Positions 53,858 to 64,000 are shown, numbered from the stretch's first letter. The stretch is DNA of 64,000 nucleotides from Coniferiporia sulphurascens (GCA_002794785.1 NBBA01000026.1:62001-126000), one strand, 5' to 3'. Notes: generated from the sequence alone by a model not told the origin. Made by a program: numbers and translations.

Positions 53858-55633
53858 TAGAGATGCTCTCTATCCTACAGTGGAATGCCGCCTGCTCACT
53901 CGTGGTGATACATTCCCTTATTCCAGTCCTTACTACTGATCCCTCCCCCCCACACCTAATTCTTATTCAGGAACCACCCTGGTACCAAATAGGGCTGCAA
54001 CCCTCACTCACCGATCCGGCCAGCACCCCAGTCTGTAATGTCCCCACCATCCCAGGATACATACCTGTTCTACCCCTGAGGTCCGCCCCCGGGTAGTCAT
54101 GTATGTATCCTGGGCCCTCCCCCTACTTCATGGTCAATCCTCAGAGCCGTGTCCCATGGCACCGATGTACTGACGGTGGAGGTCCGATCCCAACTCACCC
54201 TCTGGGTGTGCAACTACTACAGCATGCACCCCCTGGACTGAGAGAACACCTCCCCCCAGTACCCAGGTGAGTCCTTCCTATTCTCACTCTCCTCAGAACT
54301 GGCCACCACCCTACTCGTGGTGGGCGACTTCAACCATCACCACCACACATGGTCCGAATTCCCTGTCCCATGACAAGATGATTTGGGGGTGCAACCCCTC
54401 AATGACTTTTTCCGTGGGCATGGCCTGATGCCTGCCCACCTTCCTGACTCTGACTCGCAGCCCAATGGCAATCGTTGTCAGTGCCCCATTGACATGATCT
54501 GGGCCCCACCCATGGTCAACCCCAACTCTATTTTAGATCCAGCTACCTCCAACCCCTCCCTGCTGTCCGACCATGCCATCCTCTGGTGGTCACTGCCATT
54601 TTGGCCCCCCCTCCAGTCTTAAAGACCTGCCGGCTTCTCCCAGCCAACAAGGAGGAATGGACCAACATCACCTTCCCCCTCCTCAAAGCAGCCTTCCACC
54701 TCCTGGGGCTTGACACCCATGTCCTGGACATCAAAGCTAAGGTGGTCATCAACTCTATGGTAGCCGCCCTCCAGCCATTCACCCATCTCTCAAAACTGTC
54801 GAAAACAGAAGTCCCATGGTGGTCACCCCACTGCAAGACACTCCTAATGGCAATTTCGACGGCCACCACCCCCCTCCAGCGATCATCAGCTCGACGCACC
54901 TTCAAAAGGGGTGTAAGAATGGCCAAACACCAGTTCTATGCTGACCAGGCATCAGAAGCAGATGCCCCAACATCTGGAACTGGGCCAAGTGCGGCCTCGG
55001 CAACTGACCTACTCCCATCCCCTCGCTCAGATGGCGAGACGGCTCCTTCACCCAGACAGATGACGAGAAAGGTGAGCTCTTCTGCAAAACTTACTTCATG
55101 CCCCCCCCCACCCCATGCAGCAGCCAACACCCCGCTGCCACCACCCCACCCAGCTGCCCCACCCATACTCCTATTGGAGCTTATGGGGGCACTGTCCAAC
55201 ACTTCCAACTTGTCAGCTCCGGGCCTCTTGGGAATAGGGTACCGCCCCTGAAATGGGTGGTGGAGGCCTACCCTGATGAGATTCTCTCACTTTTCAATGA
55301 CTGTCTGTGCTTGGGGCACCACCCTGAGTGCTGGCGGGAAGCAAAGGTGGTGATGCTCCGGAAGCCCAACAAGAAGGACCCTTTTTCGCCATGCTCTTAC
55401 TGGCCCATCACCCTCAAGGAGACCCTAGAGAAACTCCTCGAAAAGATAATAGCTAACCAGCTCCAGTTCCTCGCAAACATGCGGGACTGGCTGCCACCAA
55501 ACCAATATGGGGGGCATCAAGGCCATTCGGTCTACGACACTGCCCAACACCTCTTACAGATTGCGGAACGCGCCCACTCGGAGGGCCTCATCTGCTCGGT
55601 CCTTGCAGTCGACATTCAGGGCTTCTTTGATTC
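53854..55633 (+). pseudogene. ORF2 N-terminal part (endonuclease, early RT)
   Basis: ATG 53854, open to about 54080, frame change near 54075, TGA at 54238-54240 and 54371-54373. GDFN is kept near 54323 and LSDH near 54565. Further frame changes lie near 54605, 54965 and 55235. RT starts normally (PLKWVVEAYPDEIL, NQYGGHQGHSVYD, VDIQGFFDS) and stops at 55633. Confidence 0.78.
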
Positions 55634-58190
55634 TTTTTTTTAAAATTTTTTAAAATTATTCCTGCAGTATTACATAATTACAAGCTGCCCCCCCTGAAGG
55701 GGGGGCCCTAACTACATAACAACAGAGGTGCTCATCATCGCACAATGCATGAAATTGGGCAGGGGCCCTGCTCCCCAAAGGGTGCCAAGGTGTGAAGGGC
55801 CCCTATTAGTAAAAGAGAAGAAAGAAAGAGGGAGGAATACATTTCGCTATGGCAAAGCCAAACAGATGAGAGCAGGCAAATGGGGTAGCTTAGAATAGGA
55901 AAGGGAGGGCGAGAGTGCTGGCCAGGACATACACAGGGGAGTCCGAAGGGCAGGCACTAGTCAGAGGAAAAGGTAGGGAGCACACCTGAAAGCTCCAAAA
56001 GAGCCGGGTCCAGGTCCTGGGAACGGTGTCCAAGCATACGACTCATGTAGTCCCGTAGGAGATCCAAGTCCATATCTTCGTCAGTTGGGTGTCCTTCCAG
56101 TTCCATCATGGTGAAGGCCAAGCAGACGGTGGCTGAGGTGCAGTCAGATAGGCAGTTCAAATGCCCTGTCAGTTTAAGCCAGCAGTGGAGAACCAGGAGG
56201 TGGTTTTTGTTGGCCCACTTGGTGTGGTGGGTCGGAAGTGGGAGGCAGGGGGGCCAGACCTTGCGAATCCATGGTCGGAAGGTGCGACATCCACCCAGGA
56301 CATGAGCGGTTGACTGGGCTGGCCAGGGGGGGTGGTTGTGCCATCAGCAGTGCGAGATCAGGCCATGCCTGCACCAGTAGGCTGAGTCAAAGCTCAGCCA
56401 GTAGCCCCCATAGGGACCAGCATGACATAGGACCTGGGCGACTGCTGAGAGCTCCCGGCAGGGGTGGTCGACTGACTGCATGATCAGCAAGAGGGGACAG
56501 CAAGAGGGGACCCCATTGACAGCTAAGTACTTGTCTGCTGTCGAGGCTAGGGGGTGGGCGAGTGAGAGGGACCAATGCTCCATGAGTGTGTTAATGGTGG
56601 CCTCCTTCAGTGTGGAGGTGGAGGGTGCGAGGGAAGATGGGGGTAGGTTCATTGCAAACTTTGCCTTGCGGTCCGCCCATTCATTCCCGGGGATGTCAGA
56701 GTGACCCAGGCACCATACAAAATGAACAGAAAGGTCCGGGTATGAGTCCAGAAGAGTCTGGACCCCCGCCTTCCATTGGTGGAGGAGGTGAGTGCCTGGT
56801 ACCAGCGCCAATGTGCAAATGAGGTGGAGGGCCGTCAGCAAATCTGACAGAAAGAAGATGTCAGATGCAACAGGCAGGTGCTCCCATAGGTGGTGTGCTG
56901 CCCAGCTCGGCGCAGAGGTGAGAGAGAAAATCTCTGCATCCATGGCTGTTGCACAGGTGGGGGAGGCAAGCTGGCGGGACTTGAGGCGGGTGAGGCCCCT
57001 CATGGTGCAGACGGCTGAACCAGACTTCGAGCCCATGCATGAGCCATTGGTGAAGACCTGGAGGTGGGGGAGGGTGCTCAGGGAGCATGCGGTGCCCACA
57101 AATTCCTTGCGGGTGTCCTCGCTAACCAGAGTGATAGGAGTGGTGAATGAAACATGTCCGGCAGTGAATGCCAGAGGGTCCATCCACAGGGGATGAGTGT
57201 ATGCTGGGACTGGTTGAACCCGAGGGACCCAGACCTGCAGAGAAGTGGAAAAGGGGCGGTTAGTTACATTTTTATAATATCATTTTCTACTGACAGAGTG
57301 AGGGGTGCGCCAGAGGTGCAGAGAGTGGAGGGTCTTAGCATATTCGAGATAATAAGAGAGAGGGGGAAGGGAACAAAGAAAATTTGTAGAGAAGGGGGAG
57401 GCGCCCTTGTAGACGCCAAGAATCCATCTGCATGCCATGTTTTGCACAGCCTGCAGGTGGCTTACTAAGGTTTTCTGGCATCGGCCATGGTACCACACCA
57501 GTGCGCCCCATGTGAGAACTGAGTGTACACAGGTGGTGTACAGCCAACGGAGGGGAAGGGCCGAAATGCTGTGTTCAGTGTTGCCAAGGATGCAGAGGGC
57601 GGCAAGGGTGGAGAGGCCCTTGGAATGCATGTGCTTGATGTGGGCCTTGAAGGTGAGGGCGGGATCCCACCATATCCCTAGCCAGCAAAGCAGGATGGAG
57701 GGTTAGATTAGTGTGGTGGGGGCAACCCATACCCTGGCAGTGTCCCAGTTTGTGTAGGCAGCTGATTGTCATCGTGGTGGGTGGAAGTGGAGGCACTCTG
57801 TTTTGGCAGCCTCAATGTTGAGACTGATGGCGCTGAAATGGGTGTTTAGTTGGTGGTAGGCATTGGACAATTGCTGGCAGTTGGATGCCACACTGGGTCC
57901 GATGCACACTAGGAGGTGGTCGTCAACATATGCAAGGGCAGTGGTGCTGGTTTGGTGAAATTTCCAGAGGACCACACCCACGAATATAGTAGACAGGATT
58001 GGGGAGACCAGTGACCCTTGAGGGGTGCCGAAGTCGGGTTTTGGGGCAGTTGGGAGGGTGGTGCCATCAAAAGAAACGGTGACCTGCCAGTCCATCATGA
58101 AAGACAAGCACCAGCTGGTCATGTTGGGCATGCAACCGAGGTCTAACAATTGTTGGTGGAGGAGTTGGGGGTGCACTGAATCAAAGAAGC
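55634..58190 (-). mobile_element. Inverted LINE 3' part (left half of palindrome 2)
   Basis: From left to right: reverse-complemented tail (T8 A4 T6 A4), hairpin and 3' UTR, then ORF2 C-terminal region, RNase H and RT on the minus strand up to the FFDSVHPQ codons at 58190. It belongs to the second subfamily (FTNGS, YHQLNTHFS). Its 5' end, GCTTCTTTGATTC in sense (58190-58178), is the same 13 bp at which the plus-strand LINE breaks (55621-55633). Confidence 0.85.
56344..57183 (-). pseudogene. RNase H region, left arm of palindrome 2
   Basis: 279 open codons: FTNGS, MDAEIFS, FLSDLLTALH, WCLGHSDIPGNEWAD, the AVNG block and SFDSAY block, ending at a TGA within the SHC motif. It is identical to the right-arm frame at 59104-59943. 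RT coding with YVDD lies upstream (58190-57240), interrupted by a TGA and a stop near 57700. Confidence 0.78.
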
Positions 58191-60654
58191 GATGGACCAG
58201 CAGGTCGCCATCGCATTCGATGGCGCCACCCTCCCAACTGCCCCAAAACCCGACTTCGGCACCCCTCAAGGGTCACTGGTCTCCCCAATCCTGTCTACTA
58301 TATTCGTGGGTGTGGTCCTCTGGAAATTTCACCAAACCAGCACCACTGCCCTTGCATATGTTGACGACCACCTCCTAGTGTGCATCGGACCCAGTGTGGC
58401 ATCCAACTGCCAGCAATTGTCCAATGCCTACCACCAACTAAACACCCATTTCAGCGCCATCAGTCTCAACATTGAGGCTGCCAAAACAGAGTGCCTCCAC
58501 TTCCACCCACCACGATGACAATCAGCTGCCTACACAAACTGGGACACTGCCAGGGTATGGGTTGCCCCCACCACACTAATCTAACCCTCCATCCTGCTTT
58601 GCTGGCTAGGGATATGGTGGGATCCCGCCCTCACCTTCAAGGCCCACATCAAGCACATGCATTCCAAGGGCCTCTCCACCCTTGCCGCCCTCTGCATCCT
58701 TGGCAACACTGAACACAGCATTTCGGCCCTTCCCCTCCGTTGGCTGTACACCACCTGTGTACACTCAGTTCTCACATGGGGCGCACTGGTGTGGTACCAT
58801 GGCCGATGCCAGAAAACCTTAGTAAGCCACCTGCAGGCTGTGCAAAACATGGCATGCAGATGGATTCTTGGCGTCTACAAGGGCGCCTCCCCCTTCTCTA
58901 CAAATTTTCTTTGTTCCCTTCCCCCTCTCTCTTATTATCTCGAATATGCTAAGACCCTCCACTCTCTGCACCTCTGGCGCACCCCTCACTCTGTCAGTAG
59001 AAAATGATATTATAAAAATGTAACTAACCGCCCCTTTTCCACTTCTCTGCAGGTCTGGGTCCCTCGGGTTCAACCAGTCCCAGCATACACTCATCCCCTG
59101 TGGATGGACCCTCTGGCATTCACTGCCGGACATGTTTCATTCACCACTCCTATCACTCTGGTTAGCGAGGACACCCGCAAGGAATTTGTGGGCACCGCAT
59201 GCTCCCTGAGCACCCTCCCCCACCTCCAGGTCTTCACCAATGGCTCATGCATGGGCTCGAAGTCTGGTTCAGCCGTCTGCACCATGAGGGGCCTCACCCG
59301 CCTCAAGTCCCGCCAGCTTGCCTCCCCCACCTGTGCAACAGCCATGGATGCAGAGATTTTCTCTCTCACCTCTGCGCCGAGCTGGGCAGCACACCACCTA
59401 TGGGAGCACCTGCCTGTTGCATCTGACATCTTCTTTCTGTCAGATTTGCTGACGGCCCTCCACCTCATTTGCACATTGGCGCTGGTACCAGGCACTCACC
59501 TCCTCCACCAATGGAAGGCGGGGGTCCAGACTCTTCTGGACTCATACCCGGACCTTTCTGTTCATTTTGTATGGTGCCTGGGTCACTCTGACATCCCCGG
59601 GAATGAATGGGCGGACCGCAAGGCAAAGTTTGCAATGAACCTACCCCCATCTTCCCTCGCACCCTCCACCTCCACACTGAAGGAGGCCACCATTAACACA
59701 CTCATGGAGCATTGGTCCCTCTCACTCGCCCACCCCCTAGCCTCGACAGCAGACAAGTACTTAGCTGTCAATGGGGTCCCCTCTTGCTGTCCCCTCTTGC
59801 TGATCATGCAGTCAGTCGACCACCCCTGCCGGGAGCTCTCAGCAGTCGCCCAGGTCCTATGTCATGCTGGTCCCTATGGGGGCTACTGGCTGAGCTTTGA
59901 CTCAGCCTACTGGTGCAGGCATGGCCTGATCTCGCACTGCTGATGGCACAACCACCCCCCCTGGCCAGCCCAGTCAACCGCTCATGTCCTGGGTGGATGT
60001 CGCACCTTCCGACCATGGATTCGCAAGGTCTGGCCCCCCTGCCTCCCACTTCCGACCCACCACACCAAGTGGGCCAACAAAAACCACCTCCTGGTTCTCC
60101 ACTGCTGGCTTAAACTGACAGGGCATTTGAACTGCCTATCTGACTGCACCTCAGCCACCGTCTGCTTGGCCTTCACCATGATGGAACTGGAAGGACACCC
60201 AACTGACGAAGATATGGACTTGGATCTCCTACGGGACTACATGAGTCGTATGCTTGGACACCGTTCCCAGGACCTGGACCCGGCTCTTTTGGAGCTTTCA
60301 GGTGTGCTCCCTACCTTTTCCTCTGACTAGTGCCTGCCCTTCGGACTCCCCTGTGTATGTCCTGGCCAGCACTCTCGCCCTCCCTTTCCTATTCTAAGCT
60401 ACCCCATTTGCCTGCTCTCATCTGTTTGGCTTTGCCATAGCGAAATGTATTCCTCCCTCTTTCTTTCTTCTCTTTTACTAATAGGGGCCCTTCACACCTT
60501 GGCACCCTTTGGGGAGCAGGGCCCCTGCCCAATTTCATGCATTGTGCGATGATGAGCACCTCTGTTGTTATGTAGTTAGGGCCCCCCCTTCAGGGGGGGG
60601 CAGCTTGTAATTATGTAATACTGCAGGAATAATTTTAAAAAATTTTAAAAAAAA
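58191..60654 (+). mobile_element. LINE 3' part (right half of palindrome 2)
   Basis: It starts in RT at the MDQQVAIAFDG codons and carries YVDD (about 58357), the remainder of RT with stops near 58516 and 58581, RNase H, C-terminal region, 3' UTR with hairpin (60571-60601) and an A8 tail ending at 60654. The first ~50 bp resemble the main subfamily, the rest the second subfamily. Confidence 0.83.
59104..59943 (+). pseudogene. RNase H region, right arm of palindrome 2
   Basis: This is the same 279-codon frame as in the left arm, ending at TGA 59941-59943 inside the Cys/His motif. Coding continues in frame to TAG at 60328-60330. RNase H has Asn in the FTNGS block, as in the other members of this subfamily. 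Confidence 0.78.
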
Positions 60655-62069
60655 GGGAGAAAGGGGTGTTAGCATTGGGATTGAACTTTTTCTGCCCAAC
60701 ACAGTGGGGGGTGCGCCAGAGGCGCAAGGCATGAGTGGTCTTTAAATATTCGGAATAAGCGAAAAAAGGGGGAGTGGAACAAAGGAAATTTGTGGAAAGA
60801 GGAGACACACCCTTGTAGACACCCAATATCCAACAACAAGCAGTGTTCTGCATGGCCTGTAGTCGATTGACTAGGGTTTTTTGACAATGTCCATGATACC
60901 ACACTGGTGCACCCCATGCTAAGATGGTGTGCATGCAGGTGGTATAGAGTCGCCGGAGGTGGATGGTGGACAGGCCCCTCTCAGTGTTGCCGAGAATCTT
61001 GAGGGCTGCCAGTGTTGAAAAGCCTTTGGAGTGCATGCGCTCCACATGAGGTTTGAAGGTGAGGCCCGCATCCCACCAGATACTCAGCCATCGCAGAGGG
61101 TTGGTGGGGTGGACCAGGGTGTTGTTGTTGATTTGGATCCCAGCGGTATCCCAGCAGTGGTAGCCGGTTTGTTGCCTGGGTGGGTGGAAGTGGAGGGCCT
61201 CTGTCTTTGCTGGTTCGATATTGAGACCGATTTGGCGAAAGAGGAGGTCGAGTCACTGGTATGCCTGTGCAAGGGATCTGCAGTTAGCCATTACTGAGGT
61301 GCCCACGCAGGCGATGAGATGGTTGTCGACATAAGTCAGCAGTTGCGAGCTGCGCTGTTGGAAGCGCTGTGCTACAATGCCTGCGAAGATAGTCGACAGG
61401 ATGGGTGACACTGGTGATCCTTGCGGAGTGCCGAGGTCAGGTTTTGGTGCAGTTGGTAGGGTTGTGCCATCAAATGAGATGGCCACCTCCCTGTTCGTCA
61501 TGAAGGAGAGGCACCACACTGCCATGTCCGGCAGGCATCCCATCTCCAGTAGCTGGTGGTGGAGTCATCCTGGGTGGACCGAGTCAAAGAAGCCCTGTAT
61601 GTCCACTGCTAGAATGGAGCACACGAGGCCCTTTGCATAGGCACCCTCTATGATCTGTAAAAGGTGCTGAGCGGCATCATAGACCGAGTGGCCCTGACGT
61701 CCCCCATACTGGTTTGGTGGCAGCCAGTTCCTCGTGTTTGCAAGGTACTGGAGCTGGTTAGCAATCATTTTTTCAAGTAACTTGCCCAAGGTTTCCTCAA
61801 GAGTGATGGGGCAGTAGGAGCGGGGGGAGAAGGGGTCCTTCTTGTTCGGCTTCCAGAGCATTATGACTTTTGCTGTCCGCCAGCAGGCTGGGTGGTGACC
61901 CAGTCGCAGGTAGTCATTGAAAAGCGCAAGCACCTCATTGGGGTAGGCATTGACCACCCATTTCAGGGGGCGATACCCAATCCCTGAAGGGCCCGGGGCT
62001 GACAGGTTGGAGGTGTCGGCCAGTGCTCCTGTAAGCTCTGAGAAGAGTAATGGCGGAGCAGCTGGGGTA
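60655..62069 (-). mobile_element. LINE RT fragment of third subfamily
   Basis: The minus strand encodes the linker and RT from the LLFSELTGAL codons (62040 region) to the region before RNase H, ending near 60655 against the palindrome tail. The frame is interrupted by TGA near 61568 and 61253. The catalytic motif is YVDN (AAC at 61322-61324 on the minus strand). The sequence matches the fragment at 29013-29402. Confidence 0.8.
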
Positions 62070-62298
62070 CATCCTTCTTGACCAGTAACCACCACCATCA
62101 ACTAGTGCAGGTAGCTAAAACTCCCCCATGTCTGATTCTAGTGTTTACAGGAATGCCCTCTGTCGTACTTGACAACCCCTCCCACCCCCCACATTGGCCA
62201 GTGCCGATGCCGACAGGGCCGCCAACTGGGCAGCCACCGGCGCCAATGCTGCCACCCTCGTTCAAGGAACGGCCGCCCCCACCACCCCCAACCCTCAA
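62070..62298 (+). mobile_element. LINE 5' end (5' UTR and ORF1 start)
   Basis: The canonical 5' end starts at 62070 and the ORF1 ATG is at 62128 in the usual context. Codon 15 is TGA (62170-62172). About 55 codons of Ala/Pro-rich N-terminus follow before repeat R starts at 62299 with its own CATCC end. Confidence 0.78.
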
Positions 62299-63907
62299 CA
62301 TCCTTCTTGTCCTCTTACCACCACCATCTCGATTTTGTGACTGGGGTCGGCTGGGGGAAGTTGCAGCTACCCGACCTTGTCTGGACTCTCTGTGACTGGG
62401 CATTGTATGAGAGAAGGTTCCGACTCATCCTAGTGCACCAGGGTTGGTCATTGGTCACCGTAATGCGGCAGGAAATGGGCGCGGAGCTCACTGGCGGTCT
62501 TGGCAACCTGTCGAAAACATTGCTACTGGTTGGATTCTCGGTGAGCTTGCATCCTTCTGGCATCTGCGCTGTCCTCTCGGGGTGGCATGCTCGTAGGGCC
62601 TGTGTTGTATGTGGGCTCAGTGGGGGGGGACACGACATTAACATCCTCACAGGGGGGGGGGAAACCCCCTGCCTCACAGCAGGCAACTTTGGTCGGGAGA
62701 TCTCAGTTTGGGGCAACTCGGATCATGCCTTCAGGTGCTGAGCAATGCCCTCCTGGGTACCTTGGGGCCTGCATTGTCCCTGGCATGACAAATCAAAAAC
62801 TGCCCCCCCAAATTCCCAAAAGGGTCTCTGATGACGGCACCTCATGCTAAAAGAAGATAGGGGGCTCATAACACATGGCATGGTGGTAAGAACCACCCAA
62901 TGTCGAAAGGCAACAGGGCACCATGGGCCTTGTGCCTCCCCCTTTTCCTCTGCTTAATGCCTGCCCTTTGGACTCCCCCTCATACATCCCAGCCAGCACT
63001 CTTGCCCACCCTTTCCTATTCTAAGCTACCCCTTTTGCCTGATGTTGTCCGTTTGGCATGGCCATAGTGATATGTATTCCTCCCTCTTTCTCCTTCTCTG
63101 GTACTAATAGGGGCCCTTCCCACCTTGGCACCCTTTGGGGAGCAGGGCCCCTGCCCAGTTTCGTGCATTGTGCGATGATGGGCGCCTCTGTTGTTATGTA
63201 GTTAGGGCCCCCCCTTCATGGGGGCAGCTTGTAATTATGTAATACTGCAGGAATAATAATTTTAAATTTTAAAAAAGGGCACCATGGGCCTCTTGGGTGG
63301 GTTGGACCCCCTTGAGGTGGTTAGTATCCCCTACTCCCTAGGACGGCATTGCCACCAGGGTCGGGTATGTGAGATGGAGATCCTGGTACAATCACGGATC
63401 CAGAAGCGGGGGCTGGGGGTTGACTGGGCGCTTGTCCCATGACCTCAGTTCCTGAGTATTCCGGCTGTAATGGCTGTTTCTGAAGTGCGTGCCAGGGCAC
63501 AGGAAAGGGCCATCATGGAGCATGCATCAGATCATCGGCGCACTGAAGTGATGTGTCTCGGGCCGTAGCACTGTGGGAGAGTTGCCTGCAGTGGCTCCAG
63601 AGGACTAAATCGTCCATCGGTTCATGTGGGGGTAATTCCCACTGCGGGCTTAAGTTGATTCCCTTAAACAAAGTGGCGCTTCACATCACCAAGCGGGTAT
63701 GGGGAGGCGTGAGTCCAGGCGGCTGGGGGCAGTGGGGTAGTGACTACGGCGCCGTGACCCTCACACTACACCCTTGGTGTGTCAGGTAGCTCTAATCCTA
63801 CCTTTAGGCCTGTGCGGCGTGAAGGACAGCAGGAGGGGTCTGGTTGCCCCATATCCCGAGGAAGGTGCATGCATATGTTGAGCCCTGCAAAGGTGTTCTC
63901 AATTTTG
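62299..63907 (+). repeat. R repeat copy with a LINE insertion, fused to LINE RNase H
   Basis: It starts CATCCTTCTTGTCC, is similar to the reverse complement of 40003-41323, and ends with the R terminus at 63907. A 346-bp LINE piece plus a 15-bp target duplication lies inside (62931-63291). Without these it is about 1.25 kb. No ORF is convincing. At 63908 it continues directly into RNase H coding sequence in the same orientation. Confidence 0.72.
62931..63276 (+). mobile_element. 346-bp LINE insertion with 15-bp target duplication
   Basis: It begins in the last ORF2 codons and carries the 3' UTR, hairpin (about 63209-63228) and an A/T-rich tail. GGGCACCATGGGCCT flanks it at 62916-62930 and 63277-63291. 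This gives exact 3' and 5' limits of a heavily 5'-truncated target-primed insertion. Confidence 0.9.
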
Positions 63908-64000
63908 GCCCCTGGTGCCACCTCCTTCACATCTGGAAAGCCGGTGTGGAGACCCTGCTGGACTCGTACCCCCAGCTCACTGTTCATTTTGTTTGGTGCC
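63908..64000 (+). mobile_element. LINE RNase H fragment at window edge
   Basis: It encodes the segment between FLSDSL and WCPGHSD (ending VHFVWC) with one base lost near 63916. It directly follows the R terminus and runs off the window. Confidence 0.7.

Larger units (their letters stand above)
52949..55633 (+). mobile_element. LINE middle part, head-to-head with the previous LINE
   Basis: It starts in ORF1 (about the TPTVGICAE codons), immediately after the 5'-truncated minus-strand LINE. It includes the rest of ORF1, the endonuclease and early RT, and ends at 55633 in the GFFDS codons, where an inverted LINE tail begins. Confidence 0.82.
55634..60654. repeat. Palindrome 2: inverted repeat, arms ~2463 bp, spacer 94 bp
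   Basis: Left arm 55634-58096 and right arm 58191-60654 are reverse complements. Coordinates sum to 116287, shifting by one beyond a G-run (7 versus 8 G) in the 3' UTR hairpin. Long stretches of predicted protein are identical between arms. Only the innermost ~50 bp (58047-58096 versus 58191-58240) differ, at about nine positions. Both outer ends are the LINE tail. Confidence 0.88.

Noticed and set aside
1..64000. Host genes, tRNA, rRNA, CRISPR arrays, bacterial operons
   Set aside because: Every open frame above ~60 codons that I could assign belongs to LINE or LTR sequence or its antisense. No cloverleaf, rRNA block or regular spacer array was seen.
1..64000. Classical repeat-induced point mutation (CpA-biased RIP)
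   Set aside because: The changes I traced are at CpG, and the elements remain GC-rich, unlike heavily RIP-affected repeats.

Overview
This window looks like a purely repetitive, transposon-on-transposon block from a large eukaryotic genome, most likely a filamentous fungus. The fungal assignment is an inference. It rests on a Tad1/I-type LINE whose ORF2 runs APE endonuclease, reverse transcriptase (RT), RNase H and a C-terminal Cys/His motif, on dense nesting, and on decay dominated by C-to-T change at CpG. I see no host gene, tRNA, rRNA, CRISPR array or bacterial operon. Boundaries below are good to a few bases. No LINE copy is intact: all carry nonsense codons, frameshifts or truncations.

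Main components. (1) A LINE family with several subfamilies. The full element is about 6.4 kb: a ~58-bp 5' UTR starting CATCC, ORF1 (gag-like, CCHC knuckles), a 4-nt ATGA overlap, ORF2, a ~310-bp 3' UTR with a GC hairpin, and a TAA/A-rich tail. (2) Solo LTRs of four kinds: LTR-A (~560 bp, four copies, 5-bp target duplications), LTR-B (~1.35 kb, two copies) and its relative LTR-C (1.49 kb), both carrying a conserved ORF, and LTR-D (352 bp). (3) A non-coding repeat R (~1.3 kb) found fused upstream of variable 3' LINE fragments, like the chimeric retroelements known from other fungi. (4) A 258-bp insertion with 8-bp direct repeats.

Layout. 1-7816: LINE fragments, an internally deleted LINE (1176-5523) interrupted by LTR-B, R/LINE chimera pieces and a divergent ORF1. 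7817-26735: one minus-strand LINE split by a full-length plus-strand LINE (9765-17563, itself hit by two LTR-A and the 258-bp insert) and by a composite LINE (20241-25273) that contains a large inverted duplication. 26736-35506: R/LINE chimera, minus-strand fragments, scrambled endonuclease pieces and a LINE with the longest ORF1. 35507-41323: LTR-B at a recombination breakpoint, a LINE 3' half and a complete R. 41324-52948: two LINEs separated by LTR-C at another breakpoint. 52949-60654: a second, larger LINE palindrome. 60655-64000: LINE pieces and R, with a 346-bp LINE insertion bounded by a 15-bp target duplication.

Of most interest: the ORF conserved inside two diverged LTR families; two fold-back palindromes with the same geometry; R-LINE fusions sharing one R 3' end; the ATGA ORF1/ORF2 coupling in six copies; a covarying 3' hairpin; and a leader-like motif shared by LINE, R and LTR-B.
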